DNA of 64,000 nt. Source: Pomphorhynchus laevis. Lineage: Eukaryota; Acanthocephala; Palaeacanthocephala; Echinorhynchida; Pomphorhynchidae. Shown one piece after another: positions 10,680 through 24,000 of the stretch. Positions within the stretch are counted from its first letter, which is position 1. Each line of letters starts with the position of its first letter. The DNA is taken from NCBI GenBank assembly GCA_012934845.2, contig WNNJ02002028.1, forward strand, positions 1-64,000. Direction: 5' to 3'. The notes under the pieces were generated by a model. That model ran no database searches and was not told the DNA's origin. It was given only the letters and a program-made list of their open reading frames with translations. The position numbers and the translations under genes were made by a program.

Positions 10680-11468
10680 GGATTTTAATATACATTTAAA
10701 AGCACTTCAAATGAACCTTGATTTTATTGGATTTTTATGAATTTTGAATTCCAATATAATATCGGTATAGTTTTATTATCTGACTCCATCTATATACTCG
10801 TTTTATTCATATATTATATTTACTTGATGGTTTAATTTTTGTTAGATATGCGTTATAGTTATTATAATATATATGTATATATTTTTCCAAATATAAGATT
10901 AATTAATTTTACGAACGCTTCTTTAATATCTACCAAATCTAGATTTGTATAAAGCGTACTAAAATCGTGTATTTATATTTTGAAAATTTATTCCTTTTGT
11001 CTGTTCTAAAAATTCTTTTGTAGAATTAATACTGAAATAGTGTTTTATACCAGTATTAATTTCGATTACCTTGCAATATTTTTTAAAATGTGCTTTAATT
11101 ACTTTAAGTATTTTATTCATATAGACAGAAAGTGGTTTTAATGTACATTTAAACGCACTACATATGAACCTAGGTTTTATTGGATTTTTATGTAATTTTG
11201 GATTCCAATATAATAAAGGCATAGTTTTATTAACTGATTCAATTTTTATACCTTTCTTATCCATTATAGAACAGTGACTTGTAATAATTGTTTCTAAACT
11301 TAAATCACTACATTCATATGTTGGATTTACATTTAAATCATTAGAATTAACCTCTTTCATTAGTATATCATAATAAAGCTTTTTGCATATGAAGACAAAG
11401 TTATTACTAGCTTTATCAATAGTTGTTATTATATAATTATCCTTTAATTTAGTAAGTTCTTTATACAT
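10680..11468 (-). mobile_element. Penelope-like element fragments (RT N-terminal half)
   Basis: A 169-codon frame (10959-11468) contains TTIDKASNNFVFICKKLYYD, then LLYWNPKLHKNPIKPRFICS, then YFSINSTKEFLEQ. Just downstream the bases encode FSTLYTNLDLVDIKEAF, the LYTN motif A region typical of Penelope-like RTs. A short second copy of the LHKNP-type region lies at about 10680-10800. The motif with the catalytic YxDD is absent, so these are 5' pieces only. The copy looks old, with several breaks. Confidence 0.7.
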
Positions 11469-12606
11469 ATCTTTTAACCTTTTTCATCAGTATATCATAA
11501 TTTTTTATCAGAAATAGAACATTGATTTATAATGATTGAAATAGAAACTATTAATTACTGAGTTATTCTGATTATTCCTATAATTCCAACTATTATAAGT
11601 AATAGTTGTATAATATTATAATATAATTAGTAATGATAATATAATATATGAAATTAATGATGCCTTGTTTTGTAGCTTATCGAAATAAAGTTTCTTACAG
11701 CTAAAAATTGACATATTTCTGTATCGACAGTCTTATAAATAAATGATTTTTGTTCATGTATTTCTCAATTATTTAGTTTTTATTATTAAATCAGTTAAGC
11801 ACAGACAATACTGCGAACGGCCATTATTATATATGCCAAATTACTGCATTCAATAATTGTAATTCAAGCCAAATTTTATGCAAAGCTAACTTCTGCACAT
11901 TAATGGATCTTTCGGCACTAATGTACATAATCAAAATTTATTACGTTTAGATGCGTACACAGCGAAAGTTGAAAAAATAATTTTAAATAAAAAATATTTT
12001 TGATTAATTTTTAAGCACTTGGCCCTATATTATGTGTTCGTATTTTTACGAACAAATGTTTTACCTACACTCCTCTGAAGTCTTGTCATTAATACATTCA
12101 ATAATATTGATTAGAGAGATCGAATGTCCAAAATTAAAAATTTATTTTTAAATTAAAAATTAAAGATTTAGTTAAATGTGATTTTAGTAAGATGATAACT
12201 AAGCGATGATATTAGTGATAGATATCAAGTATGCGAAGATGTTAGTTAGAAATGTTAGTAAAGATTTGTCAAATAATTTAAGACTTGAAAAATATTCAAG
12301 TATTTATATAGCCATCATATTTCCTTGATAGAATTAAAAGTACAGTTTTTGCGTTTCTAGTCATAATTTAAAGTTGCTCTTTTATAAGGAATTTAAAGAA
12401 GCTGATTACGACACTATCAACATGAAAAATATATGAGCCAAATTCTAGTTGCCTAATATCTTTCGCTTATGTGTTTCTTAGTACAGAATTATGTACGTTA
12501 TGTCATTTCGAATTAAAGCATTGCATCATTTAATTTTATAAATTTGAAATTTATAAAAACATTTTTTTGTTATATCTCTTGGTACAAATAAAAAATATTT
12601 TTTTAA

Positions 12607-12612
12607 TTTATT
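12607..12612 (-). terminator. Polyadenylation signal for the gene at 12618-13670
   Basis: On the minus strand AATAAA lies about six bases after the stop codon, followed by a U-rich stretch. Such a short 3' UTR is compact but plausible. Confidence 0.45.
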
Positions 12613-12617
12613 CGATA

Positions 12618-13670
12618 TTATTTACACGATCGGGTGGTTTGGAAGGATAAATCTGACATAAGCTCATTATATACCGGACATTCGTGATCGTGTTTGAACT
12701 TGAGCAACCATGGTGAATACGTTATCCTGCTGCGTGAGTAAATTAGCATGCATAAAAGGCAAATTAAACATATAAGCAACATGAACAACACAAGTATCAA
12801 ACTAAGTGTAAAGTTTTTCTTGGATTGAAAGGTAGGAGCAAAATCACTGCCGGCTAAGGTTATGTCTATAGGGCATTTAATCAATGTTATTTTTTCATCT
12901 TTGATGTAGTAGCTAACTATTAAATTCGACTGTGGCTTCGGCAAACATCCAGGTCCAACAGACACAGAATCCAGCGTGTACAGTAAATGATAGATGTTGT
13001 CTAATTCTGATGCTTTAACATTAGACTTGAGCGGCAACATCAGGTGAACATCGCAAGACACTAGTCCTCCCATATGTATGCTGATGCTGAATTCCAAGGG
13101 TTGCACATGGCTAACGATAATTGGCACTGAGAGCGCAGGCTTGTGATTGGCCATAAACACAATCGGTGTGTATTGATCACATAGTATCGGTTCAAGAACC
13201 GCCAGCCGAATTCGTGAAACTTCCGTTCGACTTTTAGAGGTATCAAAAACTGCAAATACTCTTAAACTGTACAGGGTATCATTATGGGAAGCCGAACTTA
13301 AAATGAACTTATTGGCACTGGAAAACTTAATCTTAGAGCTAGCACCCTGTATAAGCTCTATCGATCCGTTCAATGATATTCTAGTGAGGTCACGCTCAAA
13401 CGACCGATCCTTGTTAATTTTGTAATCATCACTCCCCATTGACGTATCAATTGTGAACTGCTGAGTCAGAACACATTTGATGCAACCGTGAATCGTTATT
13501 TCAATATCGTCATCGACAAAAAGAGCATATGTGTAATCATATCGAAAACTGTCATTTGGTAAAACATAATGATGATGGTCGGCAACGTAAATGTCTGCTC
13601 TTCTCATAATAGAAACAGTGAAGTGTACTGAAATGACGAGTCTAAGCCATATTCGTAATAGCCTTTTCAT
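12618..13670 (-). CDS. Predicted single-pass membrane protein, unknown family
   Basis: A single open frame of 350 codons without visible introns. The first ~22 residues (MKRLLRIWLRLVISVHFTVS) look like a signal peptide. The middle 260 residues are a beta-rich, extracellular-type region with scattered cysteines (IHGCIKCVLT, GGLVSCDVH, VGPGCLPKP, LIKCPIDIT). A strong membrane helix lies at about residues 288-312 (LSLILVLFMLLICLICLLCM), followed by a ~38-residue tail ending TTRSCK. The order is that of a type I membrane protein with a lumenal or extracellular domain. I considered the PIG-X/PBN1 family (lumenal ER proteins with one C-terminal helix), but saw no motif that decides it. The gene is transcribed in the same direction as RACK1, which ends 1.15 kb upstream of its start. 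Confidence 0.75.
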   Translation of the reverse strand: MKRLLRIWLRLVISVHFTVSIMRRADIYVADHHHYVLPNDSFRYDYTYALFVDDDIEITIHGCIKCVLTQQFTIDTSMGSDDYKINKDRSFERDLTRISLNGSIELIQGASSKIKFSSANKFILSSASHNDTLYSLRVFAVFDTSKSRTEVSRIRLAVLEPILCDQYTPIVFMANHKPALSVPIIVSHVQPLEFSISIHMGGLVSCDVHLMLPLKSNVKASELDNIYHLLYTLDSVSVGPGCLPKPQSNLIVSYYIKDEKITLIKCPIDITLAGSDFAPTFQSKKNFTLSLILVLFMLLICLICLLCMLIYSRSRITYSPWLLKFKHDHECPVYNELMSDLSFQTTRSCK

Positions 13671-14046
13671 ATGTTGTTATTTGTGTTTGTACTTTATTAT
13701 ATTGATGACAGCATACAAACACATGTTACTTCAAGAATAAAAAATTAATACTTGACATGGCGCCAAATATAAATGTATTTTTTACCCGCATTTACAGTGA
13801 CTTTAGAACGCAAATATATTCAATTTTATTATACAGAAATCAGTCTTTAAACTGTTTCATACATAAACTTAAATATTAATAAAAGTTTGGTTGACTTGTT
13901 TTCTCATTGATTGTAAATTTAAATCAATCTAAGTCGAAATATATCAATAGATACGTGAAATGCCTCTGTGATCATAAATTGAAAATGCCTCTGTGATCAT
14001 AAATTGTCACTTTCAGCCACAACTGATCACAGATATTGATTGATCT

Positions 14047-14345
14047 ACTCTACAGTTAATCGACTCTACAATTAATCGACTCTACAGTTAATCGACTCTA
14101 CAGTTAATCGACTCTACAGTTAATCGACTCTACAGTTAATCGACTCTACAGTTAATCGACTCTACAGTTAATCGACTCTACAGTTAATCGACTCTACAGT
14201 TAATCGACTCTACAGTTAATCGACTCTACAGTTAATCGACTCTACAGTTAATCGACTCTACAGTTAATCGACTCTACAGTTAATCGACTCTACAGTTAAT
14301 CGACTCTACAATTAATCGAATCTACAGTTAAATTCTCTACAGTTA
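14047..14345. repeat. 16-bp minisatellite, about 18 copies
   Basis: Tandem ctctacagttaatcga repeats, nearly perfect, with a few attaatcg variants at the edges and decayed copies at the right end. It lies between the 3' end of RACK1 and the promoter side of the membrane-protein gene. Confidence 0.95.
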
Positions 14346-14818
14346 AATAAATTGGATTTCTTGGATTTCTTCTAAACGTTTGAAATCTTAATGATTTCTA
14401 ATTTACTCAAATCAACTATTCGTTCAGAAAATGATCAAAATATTGTTCATATATAATTGATTATAATTTAATTATAAATCCTTAATCAAAGAAATTATAA
14501 TCAAAAACATATTTAGCAATGAAGTATATATAATACGTTAAAAACAGCAGAATTGAAGCGAAAGTTTTTCTTGAAAGTATCAATGAAACTTTTTGCTTAA
14601 ATTCTGCTGTTCTTTGCTAATATGACCGAAATTGAGTAAATATTAATTGGCGTTAAAGTCAATTATTATCGGCTATATGTTTTGTTTGTTATTTTTATTG
14701 AAGCTACTTTTTTATTGAGTAGTGGCGATAATATATTTACATCAGAATAAATAATTATCTCAACGTACTGTATGTATATCATTGCTAAAGTATTTGAATT
14801 GAAAAACAATAAACGGAT

Positions 14819-15055
14819 TTATTCTTCCATGACTTGCCACACGCGAATAACACCGTCAGTATAACCGGCATACAGATAGATTCCATTGGGAGACCAGGCG
14901 AGGGAAGTGCATTCGGCTCTAAACTGGCTCTTTACTGGGGCTGCAATTTTATTATGGCCAGAATCCATTCCGTCTTCTGAAGGATCCTCCTTTGGATCGT
15001 TAATGGCTGTAATTGGAAGTAAATCTTCATGAACCTGTATCTTATTTTCCAGATC
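14819..15055 (-). CDS. RACK1: RACK1 exon 6 (C-terminus)
   Basis: Encodes [20 protein letters not shown], an acidic stretch [15 protein letters not shown], then [20 protein letters not shown] and [10 protein letters not shown] before TAA. An AATAAA overlaps the stop codon on the minus strand. Confidence 0.96.
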   Translation of the reverse strand, partial: DLENKIQVHEDLLPITAINDPKEDPSEDGMDSGHNKIAAPVKSQFRAECTSLAWSPNGIYLYAGYTDGVIRVWQVMEE

Positions 15056-18000
15056 CTTAATTAAAATAAATAAATTAAAAACATAAAAACATCGAAAATG
15101 AAAGCATCACGATTAGTTTCTTAATCGCTTTCTAATCCTTTATACCTTTTATGGCGATTTAGGGAAAACAATTATTTAAATGAATAAAGCACAATATAAA
15201 ATGATGACAATAAAAATGAATGCCAATAAAAATGAATGTCGAGAAGGTCAATCACTAAAACAATCGTTCTTTGTTATTACCAAATAAAAACACAAATAAA
15301 GATATTAAATTATTTTAAAAATATAATTGAATTTAATTGCTGATTGAAAAATAATTCGTAGAAAATATTTATTAACTAAATTTAGTTAAAAAAGGATAAC
15401 CAAATTATAAAATTATCAATTTACAGTAAAAAAAATTAAATATAAATACATTAAATATATCAAATTTATGAATTTATTAAGAAATTTCACAATTTCTTAA
15501 TGATGTATTCATAAATTTATGCTGTTCCAATTAAAAGGACATATATGGATCCTATGCCAATAATAAAGCATACTTTGCCCGATTAGATTTGTTAAATGCA
15601 CAAGTTTTAATGCACAAACTAAAACGAACCCTTAATGGTTTATCATTTTGTTAGAAATCAAACTTAAGTAGAACTAATTACTGCACAGCAATTGTCGTGC
15701 TCTGCCCTGTGTATATTGTCAAGCATTAACGGATTCGTCAATCACTTTGTTATCATAATACAAGATGTAATTGGGAATACAAAAATATTTAATTTCATTC
15801 AAAATTATTCAAAAAAAAATTAAATTGCAATCCTTCTATAATTATTAAAATATAAAATAATGCAAAAATAATTTCTTCTTTCCTTTAATAATTATTTATC
15901 AATAATGGATCAGTATCAACTATTTAAAATTAAAAAAAATATTCATTCAAATTTCATGTATTTTTCGGTCTCAAAATATGCTCGGATCAGCGTATTTCTG
16001 AAATTTTGATGCGTTGGATTTATCAAATCAAATTTATATGTGATCGAATGTAAATTGTGAAACCATTAACAATCGGTTTAGTTTCGGACTTTTGTTTCAA
16101 GTATGACACACAAACTTACGTAAATACGAATAAATGAACCAGCAGCGACACAAAGCCAATAACGTTTTGGAGAGAAGCATAACGCGTTAATTGTTTCGCA
16201 AACATCCAAAGAATGCACATATTTGTTTTCGTTTAAATCCCAAAGAATTGCTTTTCCATCTCTACCACCACTCGCACACAAAGTACCGTCGGGTGAAACA
16301 GCAACTACATTCAAATATCCTGTATGTCCGTGGTGGCTGACTTTAAGTCGACAATTTTGAAGATTCCATACCTAGTATACAAACATTTCATAGTTTCAAA
16401 TTAACAAAATCATAGCTTACTTTAACGGTTTTGTCCCATCCGCAAGACACTATGATGGGAAGTTGAGGATCAGAGGAAAACCGCACACACGAAACCCAAT
16501 CGTTGCAATCCTCCTATAATTATTAAAATATAAAAGAATGCAAAAATAGGTATTAATGAAGTATTAATTAATGCATATAATGAGTATCTATTAAACATGA
16601 GTTTCTATAGATTAATGAACTGGACTTTAAGCTTTTGAAAGCTTTTTATTTTTAAAGCCAACGCTTAACGGTCTTTGCATGTACGCAATACGTTTGAGTT
16701 TTCTTTTTTATTTTATCCAAGTGTTAGCGTTTCTAAATACAAGTTAAAAGTTTCTCCTTTTAATAATAAATAATTAGAAATAACAACTAATTATATAAGA
16801 TTTTATACAATTTATATTTATATAACGCTAAAATTAATTACTAAATTTCAAAATAAAAATCAATTATTATGAATTGGTAAATAAATAATATAAAATATAT
16901 CTGAATTAGAAACAAAGGTCATCAGAAGGAACTGCTATGTTATCAGGTTTCGGTTACTATTTCTCAACCCAGCATATAATTCAAAATGTAACACAAATAA
17001 CTAAATATAAAAAATCATGCATAGAATAGAGATTTGAGGCCATCAGGAGGAATTATGACGTCTAACAAGGTTTCAGCCTTGATATAATAAAGGATGTATG
17101 GGAATAAGGATAAGAGTTCAGCAGAGGGAATGATAATGTCTAATCAGGTTTCAGAACATATTTCCCGACCAAACAAAAGAGCAAGACAAAATAAATGCAA
17201 TATTCTTAATCGAGAAAATATCAAAAGGGCATATTGTTGAAGGTCAGTTATTTAGAGCAATACAGATTTGAGCTTTAAAAAGTCGACATTTTATGCCATT
17301 ACGATTTGGTAAAGTAGAATAATGCTAAAAAAGGCATGTGGAATAAGCACTCGTGAAAATGGTAAGTTAAAATTTTTATAGGTAAAGTAATGTTTAATAA
17401 AATGTTTAACGAGATCATAAACATAAATCCATTACTTCAATTTATAAACTGATATTTAAATACAAATCCCTTTATATTTATTTAAAATCTACTGAGTTAA
17501 TAACCGAATCAATTTTTATAAAAAAAAATTTAATAAAAAAATTAATTATTCCAAAAACAATTTAATACAAATTTCGAAATTTTAAAATTCAGTATTATAT
17601 TGTTTTGTTTTAATACTTTTAATAAACTTGAAAAACCAGAATTACAACAGCAATCATAATGGAAGTAATAATCGCAAACCTACCGACATGGTAAATTTAC
17701 ATTCACCCAGCGTATTCCAAAGTTTAATTTTTTTGTCTCTAGAACTAGATACAATTTGGCGGTTATCATTTGAAAATGCTACACTAAGAACGTCCTTTTG
17801 ATGATCAACAAACCGTCTAGTTGTTTTTCCTCTTAACAGAACAATAAAATAATAAAAATCAAATACTTTCATTACGTAAATGAAATGTCTTTTTATTTTT
17901 TATTATCAAGTTTACATTTATAATATTTTTAACGAAAATTAAATTATTAAAAAATCACGAAAGCAATTAATTTTAATTAAATTAATCCTAATAGATTAGT

Positions 18001-21000
18001 TGATAATTTTAAATTTCAAAAAATTTCGATTTATTCCTCACTACAAAGCCCATTTAAAATTGATTGAAATCTTTTATGATAAATCAAAATAAGGCCGTGA
18101 GTATATCGTGATTTATATCATAATCTCATTGCATTTGAGATCGTCATTGAAATTTGTCTTATTCTAAATTAATAGAATATAATAAGCTACTTAACTAACG
18201 CTAGTTAAGTTCACATTTTTAAACATTTTTATCATATATTTTTATATTTTTTCTAAACCTTCTAAGCTTTTAATTATATCTTATAATACATGCATAGTTA
18301 GATCGTTGTGTATTAGTAACCTATAAAATAACGTAGCATCTTTTACAGAGTAGACTTTTCCACTAATAAAAAGTGTTAAAGACGATTATGTAAAATATCA
18401 TTCAAAATAAATTAACGTTCAAAATGAATATTTTTGAACTGTTCCATTTTGATACTAAAAACTTCGCTTTTAAAGATAAATTGTTTTAATCAATTCCATA
18501 CATTAATGATCAATAAATGTTTACTAAATACACCTTGCAAGTAAACGGATCAAGATTAAAAGAAAATCTCTTACTCTTTTAAATCCCAAAGTCTAAGAGT
18601 ATTATCCCATGAACCAGACAATGCGTATTGTCCATCAGAAGAGAAAACAATGTCGGAAACAAAATGTCCATGTCCTCGTAATGACTTGTAAGCATGCCCT
18701 ATGCGACTGCTATTCGGGTTTACACGCCATATAATAATTGTCTTGTCTAAAAAAAGATTGCGTAAATTACAATTAAAATTCGATAACGTAATCACAAGAT
18801 CAATCATGTCTCAAAAGCAGTCCACACTAGGAAGCAAGCATATTTATCAAAAGTGTTTGAAGATAGAGCATCAAGTGCTGTGAAATTTTGTTCTCAAAAC
18901 TATTATAAATTATTCATTTATAATTCATAACTTAATTATTTTTATTATAATAATTAATATTCACATGACCTTAAAAAAGTTTGAGATCTAAAGTAAATAC
19001 ATTTGAGATAAAATAACATACAATCGACTTTCCAGATCGACTTTCCAGATCGACTTTTCAGATCGACTTTCACCGATCCGACTTTCCAGATCGACTTTCC
19101 AGATCGACTTTCCAGATCGACTTTCCAGATCGTCTTTCCAGATCGACTTTCCAGATCATGGTTCGCGGCAAACCTTAGGTCCGACGATTATGCTGCTCTT
19201 GCAATGGTCCCTCAGCTGTTTGCAAAGGGTGTAAGTGCGCAAAATCAGGAAAAGCATGTGTCAACTGCCGAGCCAAGAAATGTAGAAATCAATCGTCAAT
19301 TAACCAACCTACAAGTCCTAACTCTATCGCTCAAATGCTATCAAATTCCGCTGCTGCGCCAGTCGAACGAGTTCATCCATTAATTGCATTGGACATACCG
19401 CGGGAAAGCGATGTTGTTCATAACCAGGTTGAGTCTACCGCGCGCCAATTAACGCTTCACGATATCTACGAAATCGTTATCACTTGGCCCCCAGCGCTCT
19501 TGGATCCACCTCGCTGTAATGCTACGAACGAATTTGTGGACATCATGGCTGATCTTTACTACCAAGCTTCGGAGGAAGTGCACTTTCAATCCTGCTCCGC
19601 GCTTGAGGCGGCAACCGTGCTCTCTCGTTGTGTGCTTCAGAGAATCGAAAGTCGTAAAACGGCGATCATACGCAAAGCTATGGAACGTAGGCTGGATCTT
19701 TGGAGAAATAACGATTTTAATGCCCTCTTTGACGAAGCGAGATGCCTGCAGGCCCGAGCTGATTTGAATAAATACGATGGTAAAAATACTGAATGGAAAA
19801 CCAGATACTGCAATCTTGTGAAGAAAGGCCGTCTAAGCGCTGCAACATCCCTCCTATCTGGCATTCAAACATCTGGAACCCTTCGTGCAGACACATTGAT
19901 TGATGGTTTTACTGTAAAGAATCTTCTACAGAGGTTACATCCTGAAGCAGCAGAGGCAAAGCCGGAAGCACTTCTGCATGCTCCCATGATGGGTGCGGTT
20001 CCTCACCATCCGTCTACATTCCTTGCAATTGACGCAAGTGACATCGTAAAAGCGTCCCACTCCACATTTGGCACAGCAGGCCCATCCGGCGTGGATGCAC
20101 TTATGTGGAAACGCATGCTCACGGCTTTCGGTACTCATTCTAAAAAGCTTGCTGAAGCTCTTGCCGCTCTAGCAGTCAAAATCGCCTCTGAAAAAGTCTC
20201 GCCTAATACTATTAATGCTTTCGTAGCTTGCCGACTTGTGGCCATCCCGAAAAAGAATGGAGGTATTCGACCGATTGGAATAGCCGAAGTCGGTAGACGG
20301 ATTGTCTGCAAAGCGATTTTGCAACATATAAAAACGGATTTGCAAGACATCGCTGGATTAGAGCAACTATGTGCCTCACAACGGAGTGGTGTGGACTTTT
20401 GTATACACTCTCTACCGTCAAATCTGCAACCAGTGGAGGGTTGCAGATTTTTCGTCACAATATCGTTCGTGATATCCTTGCCCGAAATCTAACGACTGTT
20501 TGTCATGGTGAAGGAATCGAACCTGTACTCGATAGTCCCAGCGTGGATCACGTCTTCACCAATAGTGCAACGACAAGAGATCTTGACGCACGAGTGGATA
20601 TCGTCTGTACTGGACTGTTTCCCGGTAGATTCGAGCGGACGTATATAGACGTCAGCATTTTCAACAACCTTGCCGAATCTTACCGTACAAGCACGTCCAG
20701 TGCGTTCAACTTCCACGAAGCAAGAAAGAAGTCTAAATATGAGGAACGGGTTCAACAGATTGCAAGAGGCACATTTGTACCCTTCATCGCTTCGACAAAC
20801 GGCGGATTGAGTGAAAGCTCTCATGCTGTGTTGCGCCGAATCGCCTTTCTGCAGGCGCAGAGGTCTGACCAAACGACATACGCACAGTGCTTGACTCGCA
20901 TTACACGTGAAATCGGTGTTGCCCTATGCCGCGCGGCGTCGATATGCATCCGGGGTTACCGTTCTTCAAGTGGAAAGGCCGTCCGCCTCGAGCAACAGGA

Positions 21001-24000
21001 GCCTTAGCTAAAGCACACGCCCCGTAACATGAAATTCAAACATAATGATATTTGGGTTAAATTCCCTTTGTAAACTTTGTGAATAAAGCTTTTCTTCTTT
21101 AAAAAAATTAATATTCACATTGTTAAAATTCATTTATATTTTAAATTTTAAAACCATAAGTTTTAATATTGTGATCCATCATAATATTTATAAAAATGAA
21201 TAATTAAAATTGTAATTATTAGCTTATAATTGATGAACTTGTATTAAATACTTTATAGAATTGAAAAACAAATTGTTTGTTTGGTTTCTGATGATGCTAG
21301 TAACAGGAAAATAAATATAAATATAAATAAATGTAAAAATATTATAAATTGATGCTCGAAATTCTAAATTTAACAAATGAATTAAGATCAGTTATTTATA
21401 TAACCATTTAAGTTAATTTTAAAACCATTTTAAGAATCACAGTGGATCATTATGCATTAGCTAAGTTTATAAATAACTATAGATCACCAGAAAACAGATT
21501 TCATAAAAACAAAATAATTTTAAAATTTAATTGAAATTAAAATTAAAATTTATTATTTAAACTTAATAATTTAATAATCACTGATGTTTTTTGTTTTATT
21601 GCTTTGCTATAAATCGATTTTACATGCAAATTGTTAAATTCTATCAAAGTGGCCCATATTCAATAAGATATGCAAATATGATGTCATTCGAAAAATAAAA
21701 ACTCATGAGTTGCATACACAAGTAACTATAGATCACCCGAAAACAGATTTAATATATAAAAACCAAATCAGAATATAGGGGATTATATCAAGTCCTAATT
21801 ATTAAAGTCTCATTATACCCGATAGTGTAGACATTAGGCAGTTTATATAATCCATATGTAATATATAAACATTCCATTTTATCGGCTTATATAATAATAA
21901 AAGGTTGACATCATAAAATTTAATAATAATCTAATCACAGTCTTTGCAGGGAAACGGCTTTTGCCAAAGCAAATCTAATTTTGGAGTGTAATCGACGAAT
22001 ACAGTCGCTGTATTATTTGGAAAATCTATCAGTTTTCACTCTGTCAGTATCTTCGGAATCATATTCACTGATGGACAAATTCAATCGTTTGTTGCAAATA
22101 TTAGTAAGAAAATTTGTCTTTTACAATTCTCGCTAATAGTTCTCTACACTTGACTGTTCTCCGCCGCTTATGATTTTGAAAGTAAATGTCGGGAGAGGTT
22201 TGGTATAGGACGGAACAAATTATGATTAAAAACATAAACGTCCATTATGGACTTTTGTATAATACTATACAAATAACTATCGACCGTCCCTAGACCATGC
22301 AGATAAACCGGTGGTCTTAAATTTTTAAAAATACGAAAACCGATTAAACCCACAGTTGATCATTCTGCAGTTAATCACTGAAGAATAATACTGAATTAGA
22401 GACTTTGTTTCTAAAGAATATTTAACGATATGTTAGATTACCAAAAACAATAGCAATCGAATAATCATTAATTGCAAAAAGACAATTATTGAAAATTTGA
22501 AGATTTTTCAATAGCAATTTGTTTTGTTATTAATTTAAAAATTGTTTGAAAATGGACAGGATGTCGATACTAAATAACACAAAATATTTAAGAGGTAATT
22601 GACTTGACGTTAATTAATTATTATTTATCTATTAAATAATTTGTATTAATTCGGTTTTATCTTTTATTTGATTATAGATGGTACCAAATACTTACCACAA
22701 TAGTAGATGGAACATTGGCTACTTTGGCAGGAAACGTAGAAGGAGACGTGAACATTTCTATGGACACAGTGCTTGGAATTTGCTTAGACGCTTTGATATC
22801 TGCCAAGCGAGGACAACCAATAATCTCAGTGAATGTCTTCAAGATTATAATAAGCGAAAATATAATATGGATTTGTATTCACCGCTAGGGTTTGAAGTGG
22901 TAAGAATTAGCCAGGTAGCGATAAGTGACTCAACTTCTTTAGCACAACCTATTGAAAACCTAATGTCAGTTGAAATGTGCTCATTCTGTGGATATCTCTT
23001 GCTCAGTTGCGGCGATGCTAATCTGCACCGAACAAAATGTTCCCTTAATATATACATGGTTCAACTTGTCGAAAAGGTGGTCACAATTATCGATAAAAGC
23101 AAAGACGTATCTCTGATAGACACTATAATAGCCCCTACACTGCTTGAAGGCGTTAATTTACGAGTTGCTGTCAAAACTGAATCGTCATCGCCAAGTCAGA
23201 TGGACTGTAAATGTAACCACTCAATTGACTCCTGCAATTATTCTAACTTGGGAAATCACTGTTTATCAGCAATAAGTAGAAAACTGAACAATATGGCAAT
23301 TTTATTATCACAATCTGACCATATAAACCAAAATGGACATTTTAATTATAGAAAAAAGAAACAGAATTTAGTAGATGTTGCTAACAGTGAAGAATATTCT
23401 CATCACGATGTTGTAAAGTCGATCGCTCGACATCTGCAAAATGTGGCGGTGAATCCGTCTTTGCGATTAAAAAACAATACTGGCATTGACAAGCATCTTT
23501 ATAATTCAATGGTATCGGCTTGTAGCGTATTTAAAGGACATGGGCCAACAACTCGCAATCGTTCGGAAGAGACAATTAACTCCTGTAATGGCGGTAGACC
23601 GAGTGCCTGCTTGCAAGTAGTAGAGCAAAAACCTGCCTGTAGCAAATCAAATCCTAAAAGACGGAGACTTACACGTAAAATACCGACGACGTCGAACATT
23701 AAAAGAACCACGATTTACTCATCAAGATGCAAATAGGAAACATTTTTGACAAATTGTATAGAATATACACTAGTTTTTGTAATTTATTTAACCTTGTAAT
23801 CTTTAGTAAATCTTTTTTCGAAATAAAGTCAAATATTTCAAACCATTTTCATTAAAACATCCGTATTTTTATTACAGGATGGATATTACAATCACGAGTC
23901 TTAGAGAGAAGATTAAAAGCTCGAATCGACAATTGCTTATCGTACACCTTAAATAGAGGCAGATATTTGCTAAATTTCTTGGGAATATCAGGATCAAATA

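Noticed and set aside
20135-20872. Minus-strand frames of 107 and 127 codons inside the family B element
   Set aside because: They are antisense shadows of the plus-strand RT and C-terminal domain, which carry the motifs.
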